This document shows, one piece after another, positions 54,538 to 64,000 of a stretch of DNA of 64,000 nucleotides; position 1 is the stretch's first letter; each line of letters starts with the position of its first letter. The stretch lies in contig CP136061.1 in NCBI GenBank assembly GCA_032622095.1, forward strand, positions 12,849,287-12,913,286, in the 5' to 3' direction. The notes beneath the pieces were generated by a model, which did not search any database, was not told where the DNA came from, and worked only from the letters and a program-made list of their open reading frames with translations. Made by a program: the position numbers and the translations under genes. The DNA comes from Siphonodentalium dalli (lineage: Eukaryota; Mollusca; Scaphopoda; Gadilida; Siphonodentaliidae).

Positions 54538-54726
54538 GTGAGTATATTCATATCCCTCCCAGGGTACAACAAAAAGAGGTGAGTATATTCATATCCCTCC
54601 CAGGGTACAACAAAAAGAGGTGAGTATATTCATATCCCTCCCAGGGTACAACAAAAAGAGGTGAGTATATTCATATCCCTCCCAGGGTACAACAAAAAGA
54701 GGTTAGTATATTCATATCCCTCCCAG
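54512..54726 (+). repeat. 41-bp x5 repeat of exon 9 end and donor
   Basis: Five copies of a 41-bp unit (CCCTCCCAGGGTACAACAAA, AAGAG, GTGAGTATATTCATAT) give donors at 54538, 54579, 54620, 54661 and 54702. The last is GTTAGTAT. Since 41 is not a multiple of three, any donor but the first changes phase, and the second unit contains an in-frame TGA at 54580-54582. Confidence 0.93.
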
Positions 54727-55411
54727 GTTAACAAAAATAAAAATGAGTATATTCGTATCCTGATCATTCATTTATGAACCAAACCATGTCATTTATTATC
54801 CCCTGGAGTCAGAAAAGAATTTATAATTTCCATGGGAGGAAGATAAATGTATGGTCATGCAGCCTCCCTGTAATTTATATTGTGATATGTTAAAAAAATA
54901 GTTTGTTTACATTAATTATCAACATTGCTGAATAAAGTATATTCTATTCTATTCTGCTAACAAAGTTTGGTGGGGTATATAGCAATATGCTCCATGAGTC
55001 CATACATTGGGGCGTCCATCCATAACAACTTTGAAGCTCTATATCTTGGACATTTTCAGTCAGATTTTAATGATCTTTGGTATGTTGATGAACCAATATA
55101 AGAAAAAGAGTAGTCACAAGCAGCGGGTTTTGTCCATTGATTTTTCCAGATTTACGGCCCTTATTGAGTAATGGGTCTTAGAGTGAAAGTGGATTTTACT
55201 CTTTGCACCCTACAAACCATGCCCCGACTTCATATGGATCTTTGGGGTGGCCTCTAGATGGGAGCTGTCGATGTTTTCACCAAAATTTGTTAAAACATGG
55301 CCGTCGGAAGCCATCATTTTAAGGAGTTAATTTGTTTCATAACTTTTTAATACATAGTTCCCAAGAGTATAGAAAATATGGTATAGAAAACATGTGACCC
55401 GCCATATCAAA
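54727..55411. mobile_element. GTTTGGTGGGGTATATAG dispersed element
   Basis: From about 54955 TGCTAACAAAGTTTGGTGGG and GTATATAGCAATATGCTCCA, with CTTTGAAGCTCTATATCTTG and CTTCATATGGATCTTTGGGG blocks. Looks like an old member of the CCGT-type families. 54727-54950 is plain intron. Confidence 0.55.
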
Positions 55412-55699
55412 TCCAGTCGTAAGTCGGGAATATTTTTATCCTGTGCCAATGCATTCTCTTATATATGCGAGTAGGTCGCCTCGCATATATAAGAGAATGC
55501 ATTGGCCTAACAATTTTTTACAATTTTTATAATTTTTTCTTATATTCTTTAACAATTTTATAATTTCACCCATACAGAGCCCCAGACAAACATGAACAGA
55601 CGACACTCTTCTATATGCTTCTATATATGTGTGGGGCTCCCTGCAGGGTAATGGATGTTTTTTATTTTATGTCCTAAAAATTGTAAAAAACATTTATTT

Positions 55700-57390
55700 A
55701 ACCCTTTAGCGTTCAGAACACCCCAGAGCGCCCTGCCGCGTAGCGTCCATAGAGCCCCAGAGAGCCCGGAGTTTTGCGTTTTTTTCAGTCATAGTTTACA
55801 ACAAAACTATTGCATTATAACACAACAAATTGCTTTCATTGTTAATGTAAATAATAAAATATATGTTACATTATTAATTGTTAAGTTTTTGTGGGGTTTT
55901 GTGGCAGATTTTGTACAATTTAATCAATAGTTGTCAATAAAATCGCAATAAAACGAAAAGTGGAATGCGGCGGTGCTATTTTTTGAAGTCGACTAGAGAA
56001 ATCAGCGTACTCGGGTAACTGTGTACGGTCGTCTAACTGACATTTATTTATTTTCGAACTTTATTTTTATTTCCAATAAAATATTCACTTGACTTGTTTA
56101 TGTTTTTATATCATATGCATCCAAATATAAAACAATCACTACCATTAATTTGACTAACGAAGCTACGGTAAGAGCAAGACGACATGCTGATGTTAGTTTT
56201 TGTTACTAAGGACGCCGTGTTTGTTCTTACTGCTGTGTAGGCCTATTCCCAAATAAAACTGTTTCCAATTATTATTTTATTTTTCCTAATTCTTCACATG
56301 ATCATATTGACAATATTATATTTTTTATAGAGTGTATAAAATGTATTGAATAGCAATGCGAGGAACTAATTAGAAGCTTCCAGCAAACAGCGCGTTCGCG
56401 TTTACCAATTTCTGAACACGTGGCTTCCATCCAAGCTGGGCGCGAATTTCAATCTTATAGTTATCAATAATTTTTCAAGAGATATTTATCATTTAATCGA
56501 ACAAAATTGTACTATTAGTATGTCCTTTGTTACAAGTTGAACATAGGCCAAACAATATATCGATTACCGGTAGTTTAACTGTGTACACACCTTGTGTTTT
56601 GGCACTAACTGTGATATATACATTGCATCATCATTACATTCAAGGTCAAGGTAACGCCTGTGTCTCAATGTGATTTATTTTTAGTATATTTCGTCATCCT
56701 TATTCAATACGATGTCTTGCTAACTATTATTTAGTTTGGCATCTCATATATTCACGAAGAGAAAAGCACTGTTATCGACCTTAATGGCCATTCAATCTTT
56801 TTCAAATGACAATATGTGATGGACATGATCTACGCATGTAAATGTGACAAGATATATCGTAATAAACTGGGTCAAGTACGTACGCATTACGTTCGTGAGG
56901 TACACAGAAGGAGTTGTTGTCAGCGCTGAATATATAGTTCTTGCGATATATATTTCAATTCCGACATATTAAACATTATATTGTTACTGAATAGCATTTC
57001 AACTTCTAACCTATGATTTAAAAAATTGAAATTTTAGTCTATTAATGCTGTTTTTATGTCTTTTTTTATACATGACACACGGAGTAATTGTCCAAGTATT
57101 TACGTCGACGTTGCATCTTATTTCTGTACCCTCACGATCATGGCTTGTGTTTTGTTTACATTGGTTACTATCTGTGATCACGTGTCAACAACAGTTAATC
57201 AGATTTTTACAATGCTGGAATAAATTTCACAATGCATTTCCACATTTTATTGAATTTCGTTGGTACATTATTAAATGCAAATAAATAGAAGTTGGTTAAC
57301 ACTTTGCTAGTGATTGTGGAAAAGTGAAGGTAATTCTGGAAATCGAGGTTACAACGTCAAACTTCATACGGTGTTTTTGTTGATAAAATA
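55700..57390. other. Intron 9 AT-rich stretch, nothing recognised
   Basis: No splice-compatible coding sequence or known element. A 79-residue frame at 57045-57284 has no recognisable motif. Confidence 0.45.
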
Positions 57391-57810
57391 TTGGGGATAA
57401 TTTTATTAAACGATGTCAAAGTATGGTACGCATTCATATGGACATGAACTAGAGTGATTGGTGCACATGTAGATGTGAAAATTTAAAGGAATGCACGCGT
57501 AAAACGATCTCATTATTTTATTAGTAAGTGATTGCTAACAGTAAAGAAAGTACGGCAACTGTGTTGCCTTGCCGTCTTACGTAATACACAACTCAATCGA
57601 CGACGTTTTCTGTTTTGCAAATTTATATATGCAATATATAATGGGGGATAATTTTGTTTAACGATGTCAAATTATGGTACGCATTCATGTGGACATGAAC
57701 TAGAGTGATTGGTGCACATGTAGATGTGAAAATTTAAAGGAATGCACTGCAAAACGATCTCATTTTTTTTATTTGAAAGTGATTGCTAACAGTAAAGAAA
57801 TTATGGCGAC
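57391..57810. repeat. ~250-bp imperfect tandem duplication
   Basis: GGGGATAATTTTATTAAACG, ATGGTACGCATTCATATGGA, CATGAACTAGAGTGATTGGT and GCTAACAGTAAAGAAA occur in order at 57391-57555 and again at 57641-57805 with scattered substitutions. Confidence 0.85.
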
Positions 57811-58659
57811 TGTGTTGTCTCACGCAGTACCGTACACAACCAGATCTCCGGATTTTTTTGTTTTGCAATATTTCTGTTGATAAATTGAACACAATAATAC
57901 GATAAATTTTCGGAAATTACCAGCTGAAATGACAGCAATAAAATTCAGAATCTGATACATTTCAATGTGAAATTGATTTTAATTCTATGCAACGAATCAG
58001 GGTCAAGAAAAATCCGGAAAGATACCTACCAACTCCATAGTGTCTCCTTGTTCTCCATCGCCAGATGGAATATATGATCAAACAAATCATCTTACCTGCT
58101 CTTCCCATACTAAGGATGTAGTATGAATTAAATAAAAACAAATTGCACATTGCCAATGTGGGGGGGGGGGGGGGGGGGACTTGACTTTCATAAATATGAA
58201 AATCAATTGTTACCAATTAATTAAAATAAAATAAACCATCCTTGCAGATAAACAAGAGCCACCATAAGATTTAATAATACATTTTTTCCTATAACTTTGA
58301 CGTTACCAGAAAGTTATGTTGGCTGGGGTGACGACGTTCTCTCCTATCAGTATTGGTGTGGGTAATGACGTTAGACATATTACTGTTGGGTAAAGGGTTA
58401 AAAAAAATTGTTAGGCCTATGCATTCTCTTATATATGCGAGGCGACCTATTGTCGACTCGCATATATAAGAGAATGCATTGGCGCAGGGTAAAAAAATCC
58501 CGACTTACGACTGGACAGTTAAATGTTTTGAGTAGTGTAAAGGGTTTCTCCTCTGTGAGATGCAAACCTTATTTTCACTCGGCTGGCACCTCATAAAAAT
58601 AATCCTCCGCATCTCACTCGAGGAGAAAAATCATAAACGCTACTCAGAACAGTTAACTA

Positions 58660-58860
58660 TTGTATATATATTAATCATTATTATGTCAGCCCTTGCGATT
58701 AGCCAATCAGCGTCGATAAATAGTGACGATGAATGAACTCTTATTAGGTAAATGATGGCATCAATGACCCCATATGAAATCATTATTATGTCAGCTTTTG
58801 TAATTAGCCAATCAGCGTCGATATACTGTGTTGTGTCAATGATAAATTGAGCATTCTTCA
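58660..58860. repeat. ~120-bp direct duplication
   Basis: ATCATTATTATGTCAGC followed by TTAGCCAATCAGCGTCGATA occurs at about 58674 and 58779. On the minus strand this gives the repeated IDADWLI-x-(K/R)ADIIMI pattern in a 187-residue frame (59203-58640) whose status is uncertain. Confidence 0.8.
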
Positions 58861-59084
58861 AAAGAATCTCTTGATACATCGTGAGTGGCTCACCATTGGG
58901 TGCATGCAGGTCATCGTCTACGGTCACGTTTTGCCAGAATTTGGATTCCTTGTTCTTAAAAAAAAAGCCAGCGTCCCAAAAGCCACCTCGATTCAGGGGA
59001 CATGGGGTCTGTGACCTTTCATTACCATGGGCGTATTTTGCCAAGACCAGCGATGCTCTTGTTGAAATATTAATATTGATACCG

Positions 59085-60067
59085 GTGTAACACGATATCT
59101 CCCCCCCCTGGGTATCTTCCCCCCGGGGGGGAACATATCCCGGGGTATCTTCCCCCCCACCCTGAGTATCTTCCCCCCCACTCGTACATTTTTTTTCCCT
59201 CACTTATTTTATATTATTATGGTAAGAAATGCCGAGAAAACTATTTTTTTGTTTTTTTTGTTTTGTTATTTTGAAGTTTAACTTAACCCAGTAATAGCAT
59301 AAATATGTCAAAATATTACCTTATGATTCTATCATATAATTTGCTTTATATAGTCATGAAATGGCGAGAAATTAACTTTATATGAGCAAAAAAATTATAG
59401 AGTAAAAAATTTGGGGGGGGGGGGGGGGGATGATACCCAGGCCTGAGTATTTCCCCCCCCCCCAACCCAGCACCTACATATGACAAAAATTAAACGTATG
59501 ATTTTATTGCTTAATTTGCTTTATATAGTTATGAAATGGCGAGAAATTAACTTTATATCAGCAAAATTTGATCGAGTAAGAATTTGGGGTGGGGGGGGGG
59601 GGGAAGATACCCAGGCCTGAGTATCTTCCCCCCCACCCAGCACCTACATATGACAAAAATTAAACGTATGATTTTATTGCTTAATTTGCTTTATATAGTC
59701 ATGAAATGGCGAGAAATTAACTTTATATGAGCAAAATTTGATTGAGTAAGAATTTGGGGTGGGGGGGGGGGGGGAGATACCCAGGCCTGGGTATCTCCCC
59801 CCCCCCCCTACCCCAAATTCTTACTCGATCAAATTTCATGACAATATAAAGCAAAATAAACGATAAAATCGTAAGGTAATATTTTGACATATTTATGCTA
59901 TTTGGTTGTGTGAGGGGTTAAGTTTTTTTTTTAATAGTTTTCTCGGCATTTCTTACCATAATAATATATAATAAGTGAGGGGAAAAAAATATATGAGTGG
60001 GAGGGAAGATACCCAGGGCGGGGGGGGGAAGATACCCCGGGGGGGAGATAAACTGTTACACCGGTAT
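59085..60067. mobile_element. C/G-run foldback element
   Basis: The left end ACCGGTGTAACACGATATCT followed by CCCCCCCTGGGTATCTTCC is mirrored at the right by GGGGGGGAAGATACCC and GTTACACCGGT. Inside are three direct repeats of about 180 bp, each with ATGAAATGGCGAGAAATTAA and a run of 12-16 G. The outer blocks at 59195-59400 and 59820-59985 are also inverted copies of each other. Confidence 0.82.
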
Positions 60068-60104
60068 TCACAAATTTTTAGTGTTTTGAAGTTATATAGG
60101 TTTT

Positions 60105-60740
60105 TAGCTCACCTGAGACGAAGTCTCCGGTGGAGCTTGTGTCATCACTCCTCGTCCGTCCTCCGTCCGTCCGTCTGTCCGTCAGTCCGTCAACAATTCT
60201 TTGAACATCTTCTCCTCTGGAACCAATAGACCGAATGAGTTCATATTTGGTGTGGATGTTCCCTAGGTGACTCACATTCAGATTTGTTCAAATGAGGTCA
60301 CTGGGTCAAATAGTTGCGAAGCCAGGGCCATAACTCTTTCCCTCCATAGTAATTCTTTTAAACATCTTCTCAAATACCATCAGGCCAAATGGGTTCATAT
60401 TTGGTATGAAGGATCCTTGGGTGACTGGGGTTCAGATTTGTTCAAATGAGGTCACTGGGTTAAATGTGGGCGGGGCAGGGACACAACTCTTAAATTTTGA
60501 ATTTTTTTTAGATTGATCTAAAAAAAATTTTTTACATTGAACTCGTTCAATTTAACAAAACAAAACAAAAAACCCATAAAAAATTTGATTTTTTTTTTTC
60601 TTCAAATTAATTTTTTTATTTTAATTGAAATTAATATCTTGCTCAATCAGGCTCAATTTAAAAAAAAAAATAACACTATTATAACATCCACCAGGGTGAC
60701 TCAACCAAATTTGGTTTAAATCAGTCTAAAATCAAGAACA
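60105..60740 (+). mobile_element. TTTAGCTCACCTGAG dispersed element, copy 2
   Basis: TTTTTAGCTCACCTGAGACG, CTCCGGTGGAGCTTGTGTCA, CCGTCCGTCC, then GGTTCATATTTGGTATGAAG blocks, matching 31531-32300. Confidence 0.82.
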
Positions 60741-61486
60741 TGCTTATTAAAACCATATAGAAGTCACATTGATTATAAAGTAATAAATGAAATGGCAGTG
60801 TTAACAAAATCTGTTTGGAATGACAGCTTTGATTAATAGCCTAAATTTCTCTGCCTGTTAGAGAGTTTGTATATAAATGACCCTGCTTATGATAATAACT
60901 CCACTCCCAAGGCCAAGTGTGAATGATGAATCTGACAGTTAGGCCAGTAAAACTAAATACCTGTTTTCTCAGGCGATTACATATGGGAAACTGGATGAGA
61001 AAGATGGAGGCATTTTCTTAGCTTACCTGAGATGATGAATTGAGACATATTTTGTGTGGATGGTCCCTAGGTGGCTGGGATTCAGTTCTGTTCAAATGGG
61101 GGTCACATGGTCAAAAAAGTGGCATAGCTAGGGACCTAACTCTTTCCATCCATAGTAATTCTTAAAACATCTCAAGAATCTAGGGACCTAACTCTTTCCA
61201 TCCATAGTAATTCTTAAAACATCTCAAGAATCATTGGGGCTATTTAGCTTATAATTGGTATGGAAGGTTTTTGGGTGACGGGGATACAGATGTGTTAAAA
61301 TGAGGTCACCGGGTCAAATAAGGGCGGAGCCAGGGACGTAACTTGTCCATCCATTGTAATTCTTAAAATGTCTTCCTATCAAGAACCATAAGACCAATTC
61401 AGCTTATATTTGGTATGGGTGACTAGGATTCAGATTTGATTCAGAATTGGTCAGAGCCAATGACATAATTCTTTCCCTCATCAGTT
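60741..61486. mobile_element. Older TTCAGATTTGTT-type element
   Basis: From about 61015 (TTCTTAGCTTACCTGAGATG) come blocks with CAAATGGGGGTCACATGG and a perfect ~58-bp direct repeat of CTAGGGACCTAACTCTTTCC at 61131 and 61182. 60741-61010 is unassigned intron. Confidence 0.6.
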
Positions 61487-63410
61487 ATTAGCTCAACTTA
61501 CTTTGTAAGTTTGAGCTATTGCCATGGATTGACGTCCGTCGTCCTTGTGTGCATGTGTCCATGTGTCCGTCAACAATTTCCTTTCCCGCGGGCTACAGGT
61601 AGGGCTGCCACGATGCATCGAGATTTCGATGCATCGCGATGCGCTTGCTTCGATTCGATTTTCGATTTATCCAAAACCATAATCGAATAGTTTCGATGCG
61701 GACTGTACCGCACCGGCCGGTGCATAAGTCGATCTTTTGTGATTTACTAGTCACACTAGTGTACAAAGACACCCCTATTTTATGTACGAATTATGAAGGA
61801 ATCTGTGTATCGGTAAGTATAGCCATATCATGAATTTTTTGTGAAACGAGATCTGTTTTATTTGTTTGGAATAGGTGTTGCGATACGGTAACTGTCGCCA
61901 TTTTCATTGGAATTTCCCACTCTAAATATAGATGCAGTTTCGTTTTCTATCTAATTACCGCAGTGTGCAGACGAAAGCTAACATAAGAAGAATGATTTGA
62001 TAGGCTGATTTCGGTAATGCGCATACTATTGACCAATGACCTGCCCTGTTTTAAAAGTCGACCGGGTAATCGGGGTCAAACACGTGACACACTCAAAATC
62101 TTTTGCGAGCAGAGCTATGATAGGTCAAAAGCTCAAAGGTAACACTCGATAAACCAATGGTTATGCGTGTTGTTTTATTATCTGCGTTCAGTGTGCGATA
62201 TCAAAATGTCTGCTAAGCCATTCACCCTCTAACATTTAAACATGTACTGAGTTGTACTCCTTGTCTCAAAATTTCAAATGGACCTCCAGTCTATTGTTTT
62301 GATCTAGTTGATGAATGAGGATTGCAACAAATACAAATCTGGACCTCACTTTCATGGCTTTCTTTGAAAGTTGGCACTTGCACAATGTACAGTATGGTTT
62401 AATTTAATATTGGATCCCAGAAGTACATGTACATGTTATTCAGAGATATTGGACATGTCGACTGACACATACTCAGTCCCAAGTATGGGCATATGGCCAT
62501 TATGGGGTAAATTCTGGGTAATACGTGAACATTGAACAACATCTCTAAAAGTAAATGGTACCATTGGAAATGATTTTGGTAATTGATTTATTAACAGTGT
62601 TTAGCAACTTTAGTGCTGTTTAGTATTTACATATTGGATACATACATCATACATAGCAGTATAGATGACAGTATCATGACAAAATACATGAATGGTATTT
62701 ATTTTTTCAAATAGACAGTGCCGCTGTCATGACTCTGAATCAGCAGACCTGTTTTTGCCGGTAACTTGCATCGCGATGCGCATCGCATCGTGGACAAATA
62801 ATCGCGATGCGCATCGCATCGTGACCCCTCCGCATCGTGGCAGCCCTAGCTACAGGTCATACCTTTGGTCTGATCTTTATGAAATTTGTCATGAATGTTG
62901 ACATTAACATGTAGATGGGAACGAGTCATTTTGGGGTCATTCGGCAAAAAAACATGGCCGCCAGCAGCCATCTTGGATTTTACTCTTTGCATGATTAAAT
63001 CCTTTGACACAGGCTACCGGTCGTATCTTTGGTCAGATCTTCATGAAATTTGTTACGGATGTTAACAATGACATGTAGATGGGAATTAGTCATTTTGGGG
63101 TCAATCGGCAAAAAAACATGGCTGCCAGCAGCCATCTTGGATTTTACTCTTTGCATGATTAAATCCTTTGACACAGGCTACCGGTCGTATCTTTGGTCAG
63201 ATCTTCATGAAATTTGTTACGGATGTTAACAATGACATGTAGATGGGAATTAGTCATTTTGGGGTCAATCGGCAAAAAAACATGGCTGCCAGCAGCCATC
63301 TTAGATTTTACTCTTTGCATAACTAGGCCTTTCAACTTTCCACTTTCCTAATCACTCCATTGACTTTTACACATGAAATTATTCCCTTTCCAAGTTGAGC
63401 TACAGTGTCA
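61487..63410 (+). mobile_element. TAGCTCAACTTACTTTG element with a nested hAT
   Basis: Starts TTAGCTCAACTTACTTTGTA with inverted AAGTTTGAGCTA, is interrupted at 61600-62848, and resumes with TACCTTTGGTCTGATCTTTA. Three ~185-bp internal repeats (GGTCGTATCTTTGGTCAGAT ... CATGGCTGCCAGCAGCCATC) span 62850-63320; the second and third are nearly identical. Confidence 0.78.
61600..62848. mobile_element. hAT-type non-autonomous transposon
   Basis: Ends TAGGGCTGCCACGATGCATC and (complement of right) TAGGGCTGCCACGATGCGGA, with GCATCGCGATGCGC motifs subterminally. Flanked by a perfect 8-bp direct repeat GCTACAGG at 61592-61599 and 62849-62856, the hAT signature. The host element reads GGGCTACAGG|TCATACC across the empty site, as in the relative at 40899 (GGGCTACAGGTCGTACC). 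No transposase ORF. Confidence 0.94.
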
Positions 63411-63414
63411 TTGA

Positions 63415-63712
63415 CACTTTCATTTTTTAAAAATCTTCTCAAGAACCATTTGGCATATTTGGTATACATTTGGTATAGAGAGTCATTGGGTGACTGGGTT
63501 CAGATTTGTTGAAATGGGTTCACCAGGTCAAATAGGGGTGCGACCATGGACATAACTCTTCCCCTAAAGTAATTCTTAAAATGGCGCTCCTCAAGAGCCA
63601 TCAGTCCTATTTAGCTTATATGTAGTAACCAGTATGGAGGGTCCTTGTGTTACTTGGGACTGGGTTACAGATTTGTTAAAATGGGTTCGACCAATCAAGA
63701 AATGGCATTTGG
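63415..63712. mobile_element. Old TTTAGCTCACC-family remnant
   Basis: Blocks CTTCTCAAGAACCATTTGGC, TTCAGATTTGTTGAAATGGG and AGTAATTCTTAAAATGGCG recall the later part of that family. Confidence 0.55.
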
Positions 63713-64000
63713 TAGGGGCGTAACGATACGGGGTATGGGGTGTATCGATGTTTATCGCGATACAGAGGTCACGATACGATACGTATCGCGATTTTACTTA
63801 CCTAAAATTATAATGATATTGCCAAGTCTTCGTACGGACTGTATATACACTGATATATAGCGAAAACGACGGGTGGGTATGTGCTTGCATGGCTATAGGT
63901 AGGCCTACATGAACTCGCTAAAATATGTGTACTAGATGTTCGTCTAAAATGTTTGTTGTTGCAACTTGTATTGTATTGTCTAAGAAGAAAAAAAACTAAT
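63713..64000 (+). mobile_element. hAT-like element end, cut by window
   Basis: Opens TAGGGGCGTAACGATACGGG and continues CGATACGATACGTATCGCGA, TTTTACTTACCTAAAATTAT and AGGCCTACATGAACTCGCTA, matching 2950-3317 in the opposite orientation. It continues past the window end. Confidence 0.75.

Larger units (their letters stand above)
55412..58514. mobile_element. ~3.1-kb element with family A ends
   Basis: The left end TCCAGTCGTAAGTCGGGAAT, ATTTTTATCCTGTGCCAATG plus hairpin is mirrored at the right by a hairpin, CATTGGCGCAGGGTAAAAAA and TCCCGACTTACGACTGGA. The interior includes the CCCCACACATATATAGAAGC block (inverted relative to 36410) and about 2.7 kb of AT-rich DNA with no gene I can support. 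This may be one large transposon or two family A copies flanking unrelated DNA. Confidence 0.55.

Overview
The window is eukaryotic, from an animal with long AT-rich introns. It looks lophotrochozoan and most likely molluscan. That placement is an inference from the interspersed repeats (elements opening with TTTAGCTCACCTGAG or TTATACCCCC and followed by CCGT-rich stretches, as seen in bivalve and gastropod genomes); no species can be named. I recognise one protein-coding gene, on the + strand across the whole window and open at both ends. It is a REPS1-like gene (RalBP1-associated Eps15-homology-domain protein, an endocytic adaptor). Nine internal exons can be supported: 1949/1959-2128, 3567-3630, 5460-5602, 9864-9952, 17159-17251, 19102-19186, 35905-36081, 47269-47439 and 54458-54537. 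Every junction has GT/AG sites and every phase matches its neighbour (1-1-1-0-0-1-1-1). Spliced together they encode about 355 residues: the second EH domain with an intact EF-hand loop, then a Ser/Pro-rich linker with the HPVP, APPPRP-HSRS and NPPAVPPR blocks typical of REPS proteins. The first EH domain and the C-terminal RalBP1-binding coiled coil lie outside the window.

The most unusual feature is at the splice junctions. All nine exons have a tandem repeat at, or within about 200 bp of, at least one boundary. In several cases the repeat unit copies the splice site and adjoining coding sequence: acceptor x3 and donor x6 at exon 1, donor x2 at exon 3, acceptor x2 at exon 5, acceptor x3 and donor x5 at exon 9. 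At exon 9 the three acceptors are 51 bp apart, in phase and open, so the protein could carry zero, one or two extra 17-residue units. At exon 5 the extra acceptor would introduce a stop.

The introns are packed with mostly non-autonomous DNA transposons, often nested. They include many copies of two hairpin MITE families, elements flanked by TTAA (piggyBac-like) or TA (mariner-like), two hAT-type elements with clear 8-bp target-site duplications (15444-16871 and 61600-62848), one 5'-truncated LINE fragment (about 25930-27148, minus strand) with a C-C-H-C motif, and several SINE-like or unclassified dispersed families. Large structures are a roughly 5-kb minisatellite of about 46-bp G-run units (41665-46642) that grew inside one end of a TTAA-flanked transposon and carries an internal ~2.07-kb higher-order duplication, and an almost perfect 2.8-kb tandem duplication (48385-53934) containing a 2.58-kb TA-flanked transposon.

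No tRNA, rRNA, CRISPR, operon or bacterial feature was seen. Most open frames in the window are repeat translations, not genes. I found no new multi-gene system; the notable biology is repeat-driven duplication of splice sites in one gene and the minisatellite born from a transposon end.
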